A stretch of DNA of 64,000 nt, taken from the NCBI RefSeq assembly GCF_024400535.1, contig NZ_CP038800.1:186001-250000 (forward strand), read 5' to 3'. The DNA comes from Treponema denticola. GTDB taxonomy: Bacteria > Spirochaetota > Spirochaetia > Treponematales > Treponemataceae. Position numbers and translations under genes: made by a program. Shown here piece after piece: positions 16,665 to 25,945 of this stretch; the stretch's first letter is position 1, and each line of letters opens with the position of its first letter. The notes under the pieces were generated by a model, which was not told the origin of the DNA, made no database searches, and saw only the letters and a list, made by a program, of their open reading frames with translations.

Positions 16665-17173
16665 TTTATCCTTCCTTCTTGCAAACTTTTATTGCAATTC
16701 AATTTTTTATCTAAAAATGTTGATCGGTTCCGTTACCGGTCATCCGTAGTCCGGTCAATCAAACATAGTTTAGCAGAATTTTTACTACTAGTATTTATTA
16801 ATAGAGCAAAATGTGTTTTAACTTCTTTTGGATCTTCTTTCGATTTAATTTTATAAAGAAAATTTCTTTTATGAGAAAAACAATAATGTAAAAAGCTATT
16901 CGTTAGAGATATTATAGTTAATAGAGAAAATAGGGGGGGGGTAAACTAAGGCTAACATTTTTCTCTACTTTTTTAATAAGCAAATTTGATTTTTGAGAAA
17001 AATAAAATTGAAAATAAGCTAAAAATCTCCCAAGCATATGTCCATATTAAGCCAAAACTTAGAATCTGTCAAGCCTGCACAAATAGGGTTTCCCATATCA
17101 ATCACCTAAAATTTATTCCATACCATATACTAGTAAATTTATTAAAAATAATATAGACTTATAGGCTGATTTA
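16665..17173. other. 509-base AT-rich intergenic region with a G9 tract
   Basis: No convincing gene is seen. The stretch holds a run of nine G at 16933-16941 enclosed by an inverted repeat (16922-16930 with 16959-16967), which is followed by a T-rich run. It also holds an AT-rich segment with possible -10 sequences near 17150. The ribosome site of the permease gene at 17174 is weak. The region looks like a long leader or regulatory region, but I cannot fix a promoter. Confidence 0.5.
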
Positions 17174-18793
17174 ATGAAACGGCAACTTAAAAGAAATTAT
17201 AACGGCCTTATCGACTATATCCTCATAATAAGCTTAATTTTAGGTATTTTTATATTTATAGCTATGCCTTTTTTTTATGTATTTAAAGAAAGTCTTGTTA
17301 TAAACGGGAGTCTTAGCTTTGAGCTTTTTAAAGATGTTTTTAAAAATCATCTTCATCTTTTGAAAAATTCCTTATCGGTAGGACTTTATACGACGGTTTT
17401 AACGGCAATCGCAGGGATAAGCACAGCCTTGTTTTCTTATATGATGCCTAAAAAAATAAAACGCCTGATTTTTTTAATTTTAGCTGTAACGATGATAAGC
17501 CCGCCCTTTGTAACAGCCCTCAGTTATATAAACCTCTTTGGAAGGAGGGGACTTGTTTCTTATTATCTTTTAGGTATTTCAAAAAGTCCGTACGGAATTA
17601 CCGGCATTGTGTTGATGCAGTCTTTAAGTAATTTTTCTTTAGCGGCTTTAATCTTAATCGGGTTTTTAAATAATTTGGATAGATCTCAATTGGATAGTGC
17701 CCGCAACCTCGGAGCAAAGACAAACCGCCTGATTATCGATATAATTCTTCCCGTTCTTTTTCCTGCAATCAAATCGGTTATGCTCTTAACTTTTTTGCGA
17801 AGTTTGTCGGATTTCGGAACGCCCGCAATCATAGGAGGCTCTTTTAATGTGCTTGCAACCGAAAGCTATTTTGCGGTAATAGCTCAAGGCAATTTGGGAA
17901 AGGCTTCCGCAATAAATGTACTTCTTTTAATTCCTGCAATTATTATTTTTATTCTTTATCAAAAAAGTTTTAAAAATATTTCCATATCGTCACACGGTAC
18001 GGCCTCGTCGGAAATTGAAATAAAAAGGCAAGGAACCCTTTTTTATCTTATAAGCATAATTGCCGTTTTCTTTTTATTATGGATAAGCATTCAATATTCT
18101 TCTATTATATTTTCTGCATTTACAAAAATAAAAAAGGGGAAAATGATTTTTACCTTTGCAAATATTTTAGAAACAAGAGATCATATTACAAGCACGGTTA
18201 TAAGAAGTATAGCCTACAGTCTTATCGCTGCAGTAGGAGGCAGCATAATCGGTTTACTTATCGCTTATTATAAACAAATAAGAAAAATAAAGATAATGCA
18301 GGCTGTAGATTTTGCCGCAACTCTTCCCTATATAATTCCGGGAACTTTTTTCGGGCTCGGGTATTTATTGGCCTTTAATTCAAAACCATTAATGCTTACA
18401 GGAACGGCAGCAATAGTTGTTTTAAATATACTATTTAAACAACTGCCATTTTCTACAAAGATAGGGAATGCTGCAATGGAAGAAATCAATATCGACACTT
18501 TAAATTCAATCAGAGATTTAGGCGGTAAAAGAATAAATGAAATCACCGATGCAGTTATTCCTTTAAGTAAAAATGCTTTGGTCGTTTCTTTTATCAACGG
18601 ATTTACAACGACGATGACTACAATAGGTTCAATTATTTTTTTAGTATACCCGAGTCAAAAAATTTTAACCCTTGTTATGTTCGATGTAATTCAAAGCGGT
18701 TATTATGAAATAGGTTCCGTAATTGCCTTGCTTATAATTATAATTTGTTTAATTGTAAATTTAATTTACTTTTTAGTTTTAAAGAAAAAATAA
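17174..18793 (+). CDS. ABC importer permease, fused two-domain ferric iron type (FbpB-like)
   Basis: This 539-residue protein has about twelve transmembrane helices in two homologous permease domains. Each domain ends with an EAA-type loop (A-R-N-L-G-A-K-T-N-R near residue 180 and I-R-D-L-G-G-K-R-I-N near 455). The fused layout is typical of FbpB/SfuB iron permeases and of some thiamine permeases. It is followed 22 bases later by the ATPase and probably works with the binding protein at 14869, although that gene is 1.3 kb away and separately terminated. Confidence 0.88.
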   Translation: MKRQLKRNYNGLIDYILIISLILGIFIFIAMPFFYVFKESLVINGSLSFELFKDVFKNHLHLLKNSLSVGLYTTVLTAIAGISTALFSYMMPKKIKRLIFLILAVTMISPPFVTALSYINLFGRRGLVSYYLLGISKSPYGITGIVLMQSLSNFSLAALILIGFLNNLDRSQLDSARNLGAKTNRLIIDIILPVLFPAIKSVMLLTFLRSLSDFGTPAIIGGSFNVLATESYFAVIAQGNLGKASAINVLLLIPAIIIFILYQKSFKNISISSHGTASSEIEIKRQGTLFYLISIIAVFFLLWISIQYSSIIFSAFTKIKKGKMIFTFANILETRDHITSTVIRSIAYSLIAAVGGSIIGLLIAYYKQIRKIKIMQAVDFAATLPYIIPGTFFGLGYLLAFNSKPLMLTGTAAIVVLNILFKQLPFSTKIGNAAMEEINIDTLNSIRDLGGKRINEITDAVIPLSKNALVVSFINGFTTTMTTIGSIIFLVYPSQKILTLVMFDVIQSGYYEIGSVIALLIIIICLIVNLIYFLVLKKK

Positions 18794-18815
18794 TTTTTAA
18801 AAGGCCGGAGGTTTT

Positions 18816-19766
18816 ATGTATTTGGAATTAACAAACCTAACAAAAACATATAAAGAAAAAAATGCGGTAAAAAATATAAACTTTAATCTTGAAAAAGGAA
18901 AGCTCCTCTGTCTTTTAGGACCGTCCGGCTGCGGAAAAAGTACGGTATTAAAATCGATAGGAGGTTTTTTAAAACCTGATAACGGAAAAATAATTCTTGA
19001 CGGTAAAGAAATTACAAATGATCCGCCTGAAAATAGAAATGTTTCTACCGTTTTTCAATCCTATGGACTTTTTCCTCACATGAATGTTTTATCGAATATT
19101 ATTTACGGTTTAAAATTTAAAAAGATGCCTAAGGCTGAACGGTTTGAAGCCGGAATGAAGATGATAAAAACGATGGGCTTATCGGGTTATGAAAAAAAAC
19201 ATATAAGCGAACTTTCAGGCGGAGAACAGCAGAGAGTTGCTCTTGCACGCAGTTTGATTATAAGGCCTAAGCTTCTTTTGTTGGACGAGCCTTTAAGCAA
19301 CTTGGATGCAAAGCTTAGAATCAATATGCGTAAAGAAATAAAACAAATTCAAAAAGAATTCAATATCACTACAATTTTTGTTACCCACGATCAAAGCGAA
19401 GCATTTGAAATTGCCGATAAAATTATTTTGATGAACAATGGAGAAATTATTCAGGAAGGAACGGCCGAATCTCTTTATAATCAACCTGCAAGCGAATTTA
19501 CTCTTGACTTTATCGGTGCAAACAATAAAATAGAAAATTCATATATCAGACCTGAAAAGATAAAAGTATTTAAATCCTTACCGGAAGAAGATACGGAAGA
19601 TTTTGAAGAAGCCCAAATTATCAATATTATTTTTAAGGGAGAAATAATAGAATTATTTCTTAAATCTAAAGAAAAAGAATTAAAGGCTATTGTTTTAAAC
19701 AATGACTTCAATTATCAAAAGAATGAAAAAGTCTACATCTCTTATATAAAGGAGAATTTAAATTGA
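18816..19766 (+). CDS. ABC importer ATPase, ferric iron/spermidine type (FbpC/PotA-like)
   Basis: This 316-residue ATPase has Walker A G-P-S-G-C-G-K-S-T, a Q-loop in V-F-Q-S-Y-G-L-F-P-H-M, signature L-S-G-G-E-Q-Q-R, Walker B L-L-L-D-E-P-L-S-N-L-D and switch F-V-T-H-D-Q. The C-terminal part (Y-I-R-P-E-K-I-K-V) resembles a shortened TOBE regulatory domain. A GGAGG ribosome site stands four bases before the ATG. The stop overlaps the TTG start of the glycosyltransferase gene. Confidence 0.93.
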   Translation: MYLELTNLTKTYKEKNAVKNINFNLEKGKLLCLLGPSGCGKSTVLKSIGGFLKPDNGKIILDGKEITNDPPENRNVSTVFQSYGLFPHMNVLSNIIYGLKFKKMPKAERFEAGMKMIKTMGLSGYEKKHISELSGGEQQRVALARSLIIRPKLLLLDEPLSNLDAKLRINMRKEIKQIQKEFNITTIFVTHDQSEAFEIADKIILMNNGEIIQEGTAESLYNQPASEFTLDFIGANNKIENSYIRPEKIKVFKSLPEEDTEDFEEAQIINIIFKGEIIELFLKSKEKELKAIVLNNDFNYQKNEKVYISYIKENLN

Positions 19767-21040
19767 AGATACTTCACTGTCTTGCACAACTACCGATGAA
19801 AACAGGAAGCGGGGTTTATTTTAGCACCCTCGTCGAAGGAATGATAAAAAAAGGACATGAAAATGCGGTTCTTTACGGCACACAGCTTCCCTTTGCCGAA
19901 AAAACTTTTAATGAATCTTTACCCGATAAATTACAGGGAAGCGTAAAAGAATATCCCATCAAATTTTTATCCGATTATGTGCAAGGAGAAAAAACCGTTT
20001 TTAATGCAGACCTCCCTTTCCCGATTGCAGGAATGAGCGACATAATGCCCTATACTTCAACCGTTTATTCCGAAATGAATGATGAGATGTATCAAAAATG
20101 GATTTCGGTTTTTGGAAAAACTCTTCTCCGTGCAAGAGAAGAATTTAATCCCGATGTCATTATAAGTCATCATCTTTTTATTTTAACCTCTTTGGTAAAA
20201 AAAATATTTTCCGGCAAAAAAATAATAGGCATAAGTCACGGTACGGATATAAGGCAAATTAAAAAAAATCCTTGGATAAAGACACGGTACATACAAAACT
20301 TGGACAAGCTCGATTTATATTTTACCGTGAGCCCTAAGGATATTGCCGAAGTAGAAACTATTTTTTCGGCACGACCCGAAAAAATTAAATTGGCAGGAGG
20401 AGGCTTTAACCCCGATATTTTTAATGATAAGGATAGACATATCTTTGACGGAACATTCAAGCTTTGCTATGCAGGAAAGATATCCGATTCAAAGGGAGTG
20501 TTTGAACTTGCAAAAACCCTTCCGCTTATTTTAAAAAAATATCCTAATACGGAATTAACTTTAATTGGAAATGCAAGTGAAGAACAAAAAAACATTCTTT
20601 TTAAAAACGCAGACTGCAGCGAAAATTTAAAAATAGTAAATGCTTCATCTCAAATATGTATGTGTAAAATTTTAAAACAAAACGATATTTTTATTTTGCC
20701 TTCATACTATGAAGCCTTAGGTCTTGTCGCCGTTGAAGCCTTAGCCTGCGGCCTTTTTACGGTTACGACAGAAATTGAAGGTCTTATAAACCTCCTAGGC
20801 GAAAAAATCAACACAAGCGGCATTATCGAATTTGTCAAACTTCCTCGCATCTATGATGTAGACAAAGCATACGAAGAAGATAAGCCCGCCTTTGTCGCAG
20901 CCCTTGCCGAAAAAATCATGCTTCAAATGGAAAGACTTAAATCTCAAAAAGATTTTTATTCCCCTGTTTCAGCAGAAATAAAAAAACATTCTTGGGACAG
21001 CATCATAGATAGGGTTGAGGTGGAGATATCGGGTATTTAA
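19763..21040 (+). CDS. Glycosyltransferase, GT4-like (two Rossmann domains)
   Basis: This 425-residue protein has a GT-B fold: an N-terminal donor-side domain starting K-I-L-H-C-L-A-Q-L with a G-S-G-V-Y loop, and a C-terminal GT1-type domain with Y-A-G-K-I-S-D-S-K-G-V-F-E-L-A and the E-x7-E motif in L-P-S-Y-Y-E-A-L-G-L-V-A-V-E-A. It starts with TTG preceded by AAGGAG and overlaps the transporter ATPase stop, so it is translated as part of the importer operon. The sugar and acceptor are unknown. Its place behind an iron-type importer is unusual. Confidence 0.88.
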   Translation: MKILHCLAQLPMKTGSGVYFSTLVEGMIKKGHENAVLYGTQLPFAEKTFNESLPDKLQGSVKEYPIKFLSDYVQGEKTVFNADLPFPIAGMSDIMPYTSTVYSEMNDEMYQKWISVFGKTLLRAREEFNPDVIISHHLFILTSLVKKIFSGKKIIGISHGTDIRQIKKNPWIKTRYIQNLDKLDLYFTVSPKDIAEVETIFSARPEKIKLAGGGFNPDIFNDKDRHIFDGTFKLCYAGKISDSKGVFELAKTLPLILKKYPNTELTLIGNASEEQKNILFKNADCSENLKIVNASSQICMCKILKQNDIFILPSYYEALGLVAVEALACGLFTVTTEIEGLINLLGEKINTSGIIEFVKLPRIYDVDKAYEEDKPAFVAALAEKIMLQMERLKSQKDFYSPVSAEIKKHSWDSIIDRVEVEISGI

Positions 21041-21134
21041 ATTTTTTTACTTTCATGTAAAATACTCTTTTTTTGATGCGGCACCGGTATCAAGAATTAA
21101 AATTAAAATTCTCTATCCCCATGCCGCATTTAAA

Positions 21135-21956
21135 TTATAACTCAACCTTTTTATCGAATAACCAACTTGTAGCCGCAAAAAAACCGGCTGAAATAAGCAT
21201 GGTCATAATTATTGTAACCAAATGAACCGGCATCGGCTGGATATTTACAAAGGCATCATATTGGGAAGACATAAGTCTTAGGTCTATGTATTGCACAAGA
21301 TCCCACCTTGTACTTAAATAAGTTCCTAAGGCTATTATTCGTTCAAAAATTAAGATAAAAAGAATTACTGCAATAATTTGAGCTGCCATCTTTTTTCTTA
21401 TAAAAGAACGCGTCAGAGCCTTAACAAACATAAAAGCCGTTCCCACAAGTAAAAATGATGAAACCAATAATAAAACGCCGTAAAGAAAGGGAAGAAAATT
21501 CTGTGCAAATATTTGATAGAATATATCTCCCAAAACCGATATAAGATTTTGTCCGGCAGTTCCATAAAAAACGGCTTGCTGGGCTCCTATTATTATAAAA
21601 AATATACATGCAATCAGAGCATATATTAAATATTCCACAAAACCTGCGAGAATTCTGCCTCCCAGTATGGCTTCGCTTCTTATAGGAATGGTAAGCATAA
21701 GGTAGTTGGTGTCCTTGTACAAAAGCTCATCTATATGCCCGTTGCTGCATGTAAAAAACATTACGAGTGGTATAAAGGCAAGGGCAAAAAAAGTTAAGCC
21801 AAGCCAAAGATTTCCCGTTGTTCCCATTGTCCCAAGAGGAGTTTTAAAAATACCTAATAGAACCATTGAACCGATCGCCAATACGGCCATAGTTCCGCTT
21901 AAAATCAAAATAGTATTCAGCCTTCGCCTTATTTCATATTTAAAAATTCTTCCCAT
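21135..21956 (-). CDS. ABC-2 type permease of a GntR-linked exporter
   Basis: This 273-residue membrane protein has about six hydrophobic segments after a basic amphipathic start (F-K-Y-E-I-R-R-R-L-N), the usual ABC-2 layout. I place the start at 21956, where GGAG in the end of the ATPase gene serves as ribosome site; an upstream extension to 22052 would run inside the ATPase gene. It is the last gene of a GntR-ATPase-permease operon like the YtrABC class. The exported or acted-on substrate is unknown. Confidence 0.82.
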   Translation of the reverse strand: MGRIFKYEIRRRLNTILILSGTMAVLAIGSMVLLGIFKTPLGTMGTTGNLWLGLTFFALAFIPLVMFFTCSNGHIDELLYKDTNYLMLTIPIRSEAILGGRILAGFVEYLIYALIACIFFIIIGAQQAVFYGTAGQNLISVLGDIFYQIFAQNFLPFLYGVLLLVSSFLLVGTAFMFVKALTRSFIRKKMAAQIIAVILFILIFERIIALGTYLSTRWDLVQYIDLRLMSSQYDAFVNIQPMPVHLVTIIMTMLISAGFFAATSWLFDKKVEL

Positions 21957-21957
21957 T

Positions 21958-22659
21958 TTATGCTCCAAAAACATCAAGATAGATTTGATAAATAGATTTG
22001 CCTCTTGTAGTACGCAAATCTTCCGCATCGCCTTCCAAAACAATCTCGCCATCTTTTAAAAAGGCTACGTCGTTAAACACATGCTCTATATCCGAAACCA
22101 GATGAGTTGTAATTAGGATCGCACTTTCTTCGGTCCATGTTTTGATTATAGTTTTAATAATCTGCTCTCTGGCTACAGGGTCGGTGCCTCCCAGCGGTTC
22201 ATCCAAAATATAAAGCTTTGAAGCCCTCGAAAAGGTAAGGCTTAAATTAAGTTTTTCGATCATACCTTTCGACATAGTTTTTACGGTTTGCTTGGGCTCC
22301 AGCTTCATAAATTTAAGCATTTCCAAGGCCTTGTTTTTATCAAAATCTTCAAAAAAATCGGCATAGAAATTAATAGCATCTGCCGAGGACATCCAAGGAT
22401 ATACGACATTTTTATCCGGCAAAAAGGCTACAATCTTTTTTGTATCGATGCCGAATTCTTTTCCGCATACCTTAAAATTGCCGGAGGTCGGTTTTATAAG
22501 ACCTGCAATTATTTTTAAAAATGTTGTTTTTCCTGAACCGTTAGGTCCCAAAAGACCGTAGATTCTTCCGCTTTCTACCTTGAGACTGACATCATAAAGA
22601 GCCGTCTTTTTTCCCAAGTATGTTTTTTTTAAGTGCTCCGTTTCAAGTATTATACTCAT
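21958..22659 (-). CDS. ABC transporter ATPase of a GntR-linked exporter
   Basis: This 233-residue ATPase has Walker A G-P-N-G-S-G-K-T-T and Walker B L-Y-I-L-D-E-P-L-G-G-T-D, with a degenerate signature (M-S-K-G-M-I-E-K) as in other YtrB/CcmA-like exporters. The ATG at 22659 is preferred over a TTG four codons earlier, because the GGAG ribosome site lies within those codons. It lies between the regulator and the permease with gaps of 17 bases and 1 base. Confidence 0.9.
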   Translation of the reverse strand: MSIILETEHLKKTYLGKKTALYDVSLKVESGRIYGLLGPNGSGKTTFLKIIAGLIKPTSGNFKVCGKEFGIDTKKIVAFLPDKNVVYPWMSSADAINFYADFFEDFDKNKALEMLKFMKLEPKQTVKTMSKGMIEKLNLSLTFSRASKLYILDEPLGGTDPVAREQIIKTIIKTWTEESAILITTHLVSDIEHVFNDVAFLKDGEIVLEGDAEDLRTTRGKSIYQIYLDVFGA

Positions 22660-22676
22660 TTTTTTCTCCAAAAAAA

Positions 22677-23036
22677 TTATTCTATTTTTGCCTTTATAGA
22701 CGCCATTATTTGCTCATTAGAAAATTTTAGATTCCTCAGGCCTTCGATGGCCGGCAAGATAATCTGATCTGCCATCTCGTCCGTTAATTTTCTTACCAAA
22801 TCGGGCTCATTTACAACAAAACTGCCCAGGCCCCGCTTTGATTCCGTTATGCCTTCACTTTCAAGCTGCTTATATACCCTAAACATAGTATTCGGGTTTA
22901 CATCCATCTCAACGGACATATCGCTCATTGAAGGAATTTTATCCCCGGGTTTAAGCTCTCCATAGACAATTTTACATTTTATTTTTTCAACTATTTGTAA
23001 ATATATTGGACGATTTTGATCATATACAACTTTCAC
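22677..23036 (-). CDS. GntR family regulator, YtrA subfamily
   Basis: This 119-residue protein has an N-terminal winged helix (P-I-Y-L-Q-I-V-E-K-I-K, G-E-L-K-P-G-D-K-I-P-S-M, V-N-P-N-T-M-F-R-V-Y-K-Q-L-E, R-G-L-G-S-F-V) and a short helical tail, the YtrA layout without a large ligand domain. It most likely starts with GTG at 23036, nine bases after GGAGG; the frame continues upstream without need. First in its operon, it probably represses the ATPase/permease pair and itself in response to an envelope or antibiotic-like signal, as in related systems; that is inference. Confidence 0.9.
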   Translation of the reverse strand: MKVVYDQNRPIYLQIVEKIKCKIVYGELKPGDKIPSMSDMSVEMDVNPNTMFRVYKQLESEGITESKRGLGSFVVNEPDLVRKLTDEMADQIILPAIEGLRNLKFSNEQIMASIKAKIE

Positions 23037-23097
23037 AAAAAAGAACCTCCAAAACACAATGAATTTGAGCAATTTAAAATTACTCTTCTATCTGTCT

Positions 23098-23126
23098 ATA
23101 ATACTATAATTGTTAAATTGTGTCAA
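23098..23126 (-). promoter_or_regulatory. Promoter of the GntR-ABC operon
   Basis: TTGACA (minus strand, 23121-23126), a 17-base spacer and TATTAT (23098-23103). The -10 region sits in a TATAGTATTATAG repeat-like stretch, a possible operator for the GntR protein. The -35 lies in the 3' end of the chemoreceptor-like gene upstream. Confidence 0.8.
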
Positions 23127-24711
23127 GGCCTTTTAAAACATTGTCTGTTTTTTGGAAGGTTTGAATCATTCTATCCGAAAAATTCATAACGGTTGTATAA
23201 ACTTGATTTGTTTTTATATTTATATCGTTAAAGGCCTTATCCAGATCCTCGCTGCTCTTTGCCATAAATGAAATATTTTTTACCACCTCAATTACAGTTT
23301 TTCCTATTCCGGCAGAGCTTTCGATTGAAGCGGCTGCCAAGCGTCCCAATTCTTCGGCTACAACGGCAAAACCCTTTCCTGCATCTCCGGCATGGGCAGC
23401 TTCAATGGCGGCATTCATACTAAGCATCTTTGTCTGCTCTGCAATACCGGCTATAACCTCCGCCATTTCCTGTATATCCGAAATGTTCTGATTTATATGG
23501 ACGATTTTTTCGTAAGTAGACTTAAAAAGCTTATGCCCGCCCTGAAAAGTATCTACAAGTTCTTGTGCAGCCTGAGCATCTTCTTGAGCTTCGGCAGCCT
23601 CCATCTGTATATCGGCCAAAAATGATTTTACCGTTTCGCATTTTTCGCCTTTTTTTTCGTCGTTTTGTTTAAAAGAGTCTTGCAAGTCCTTATATGATGA
23701 AGCCAGCTCCCTATGTTTTTCTTGCAGTTCATTATAAGCCGAATTTAACTCATCAGACATTTCTTTTAATCTTGTATACTCTTTTTGAAGCTTAAGATAA
23801 ACAGGCGAGCTTTCTATAGAAGCAGGCGATTCTTCTATGCGGGAAGGGGCAGTTTCAGCATAAGAGCCTTGCACCATAACCGGCTGCTGAAGTTTTTTTT
23901 CTTGTATCTTAGACTGAGCGGTATTTGGCAAATCTGTGTTTACTAAAACGGCGCTTACCGAAGCACTGCTTATCAAATCCGGTTTCTCCAATGTACTTCT
24001 TGCCGGAGCGGCATTTACTGAAATGGAGCTTACTGAATCTGTATTTAGGCCGGAGCTTTGTACCTCGGTTTTGGGCCCGACATGGAGCCTGAGCTTTGCT
24101 TTTTTAGCCCTTTCTCTTTCGATATAAATTTTGTATACAATTGAAGAAACAAGCCATGTTAAAAATACGCCTATACCCCATGCTAAAACAATCAATAAGA
24201 CGGCAAGAGTCTTAGCCCTTTTTTCCTGTTTTGTAAATCCATCCTTATATTCCTTTTTAAGCCTTTCAAAGCTTTTTTGAACGGCCTCAAATTCCTTTAA
24301 AACAGGCAAAAAAGGTTTTGCTGAAGAATCCCCGGTAAGTTCAAATTCCTGTCTCCAAGCTTCTATACTTTTAAACAGCTTATTATTTGAGTTTTCATAA
24401 TCATTATATGCAAAGTTTAAGCCGGAATCGTTTTTGTCGGCAGCTGAAAGTTTTTTTAAATTTTCAAAAGAATTAATAGTTTCTTTTATCCTTGCGTTAA
24501 GATTTTGAACCGAAAATTCCCCATCCTTGCTTGCAGTCCTGTACATATCCGCCTTTAAACTTACAAGATAAAACCTGTACTCAAGCAGATAATCCGTCTT
24601 AAGCTGAAAATCGGACGAAGGCTTTGCAGCAATAAAAAAAGCCGCCCCGCCGATACCTAAGGCCAAAGCAATACCGCATAAAGAAAAAACGATTTTTATG
24701 TAATTTTTCAT
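23113..24711 (-). CDS. Methyl-accepting-chemotaxis-like membrane protein
   Basis: This 532-residue protein has one hydrophobic segment at residues 8-28, a sensor region of about 140 residues, a second membrane helix near 170-195 ([12 protein letters not shown]), then a low-complexity linker rich in Ser, Ala and Val and a coiled coil. The C-terminal part has the chemoreceptor signalling tip ([19 protein letters not shown], about residues 415-440). The returning helix is followed by only about 80 residues and I see no HAMP domain, so the cytoplasmic part is shorter than in standard MCPs. The start at 24711 has AGGA eight bases upstream. Ligand unknown. Confidence 0.85.
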   Translation of the reverse strand: MKNYIKIVFSLCGIALALGIGGAAFFIAAKPSSDFQLKTDYLLEYRFYLVSLKADMYRTASKDGEFSVQNLNARIKETINSFENLKKLSAADKNDSGLNFAYNDYENSNNKLFKSIEAWRQEFELTGDSSAKPFLPVLKEFEAVQKSFERLKKEYKDGFTKQEKRAKTLAVLLIVLAWGIGVFLTWLVSSIVYKIYIERERAKKAKLRLHVGPKTEVQSSGLNTDSVSSISVNAAPARSTLEKPDLISSASVSAVLVNTDLPNTAQSKIQEKKLQQPVMVQGSYAETAPSRIEESPASIESSPVYLKLQKEYTRLKEMSDELNSAYNELQEKHRELASSYKDLQDSFKQNDEKKGEKCETVKSFLADIQMEAAEAQEDAQAAQELVDTFQGGHKLFKSTYEKIVHINQNISDIQEMAEVIAGIAEQTKMLSMNAAIEAAHAGDAGKGFAVVAEELGRLAAASIESSAGIGKTVIEVVKNISFMAKSSEDLDKAFNDINIKTNQVYTTVMNFSDRMIQTFQKTDNVLKGLDTI

Positions 24712-24756
24712 TCCAATGTCCTTTACATAATTCTTAAATACACATACATTAGATGT

Positions 24757-25914
24757 ATGAAAATTTTGCATACAGCCGATTTGCATTTAGGTAAAAACCT
24801 GTACGAAACTTCACAGTCTGAAAGACAAAAAAAAATGCTCTCGGATCTTCACAATATCCTTATTGAAGATAATTATGCTGCACTGATTATTGCAGGCGAC
24901 ATATATGACCGCTCCGTACCTCCTGCAGAATATGTAGCTATCTTCGACTCATTTTTATCAGCCCTTCATCGGGATTGTCCTAATACAGCCGTTTTTATTA
25001 TACCCGGAAACCATGACTCAGCTGAAAGGCTATCGTTCGGATCTCAACTTTTAAAATCAAGTAATATCCACATCGCCTCCGGAACAGGCAAACTATGCAC
25101 ACCTATCATTATAGCACAAAATGGAGAAAAAGTTCAATTTTTTTTGATGCCTTTTTTACATTTAGGATCCTTTTTTGACGAAACAGGGGAAAGTTTAAAC
25201 TTAAACTCTCAATCCGAGATGGCCCAAGAAGCCTCCCGCCGTTTAAAAGAGGCCGTAGACCCCTTAATGCCTGCGGTTTTGGCAGCCCATCTTTTTACCT
25301 TAAACGGAGAAAGCTCCTCATCTGAAAGAGCTTTTTTAGGCACTGCGGAATATGTTTCACCTGCTCTATTCGATTTTTTTACCTATACGGCCTTGGGACA
25401 CTTACACAAAATGCAGAAAGTTACCGATAGGATGTACTATTCGGGAGCTCCCCTTACATACGCCTTTGATGAATGTTCAACCGAAAAGGTTGTTCTATCC
25501 ATAGACATCGACTGTAAAACTCAAGGCTTTCCTATAAGCGTAGAAAAAATTCCTATTAAGCCCTTACGGAAGATGACAAGGCTTGAGGGAACATTTTTTG
25601 ATTTTTTTAATACCTGCAAATTCGATGCCTATAAAAACGATTTTTTAGAAATAAAATTAATAGGCGATACGCTTATTCAAAGCCCCATGAGCCTCTTACA
25701 GCAAAAATTTCCATATCTTTTAAATTTACACCAAGAAGCGATAGCGGCAGAATTAAAAGATGAGAGCGAAAATCATATCTTAAACAAAAATATAGAAGAC
25801 ACAGAGGTGATTTTTGAAAATTTTATGCTCTTTGAAGAAGCAATAGATGAAAAACCTTCGGCAAAAAAACAAGAGCTTTTTAAAAAAATTTGCCAAGAAA
25901 TATCCCAAATATAA
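24757..25914 (+). CDS. sbcD: SbcCD nuclease subunit D
   Basis: This 385-residue protein has the Mre11/SbcD metallophosphoesterase motifs in order: T-A-D-L-H-L-G at residue 6, [22 protein letters not shown] and Y-T-A-L-G-H-L-H. Together with SbcC it forms a Mn-dependent nuclease that opens DNA hairpins and processes double-strand ends. The downstream sbcC start is 31 bases after the stop, so the pair forms an operon. It is divergent from the chemoreceptor-like gene with only 45 bases between. Confidence 0.95.
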   Translation: MKILHTADLHLGKNLYETSQSERQKKMLSDLHNILIEDNYAALIIAGDIYDRSVPPAEYVAIFDSFLSALHRDCPNTAVFIIPGNHDSAERLSFGSQLLKSSNIHIASGTGKLCTPIIIAQNGEKVQFFLMPFLHLGSFFDETGESLNLNSQSEMAQEASRRLKEAVDPLMPAVLAAHLFTLNGESSSSERAFLGTAEYVSPALFDFFTYTALGHLHKMQKVTDRMYYSGAPLTYAFDECSTEKVVLSIDIDCKTQGFPISVEKIPIKPLRKMTRLEGTFFDFFNTCKFDAYKNDFLEIKLIGDTLIQSPMSLLQQKFPYLLNLHQEAIAAELKDESENHILNKNIEDTEVIFENFMLFEEAIDEKPSAKKQELFKKICQEISQI

Positions 25915-25945
25915 AGGGATAAAAATACATGAACGGAGGAACAAG

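Noticed and set aside
16656-16856. 66-codon frame in the 16.7 kb gap
   Set aside because: No ribosome site, odd composition, starts inside the start region of the reverse lipoprotein gene.
21076-21129. Inverted repeat with 8 bp arms between the glycosyltransferase and the ABC-2 permease
   Set aside because: The loop is 38 bases and no T run follows on either strand, so I do not call it a terminator.
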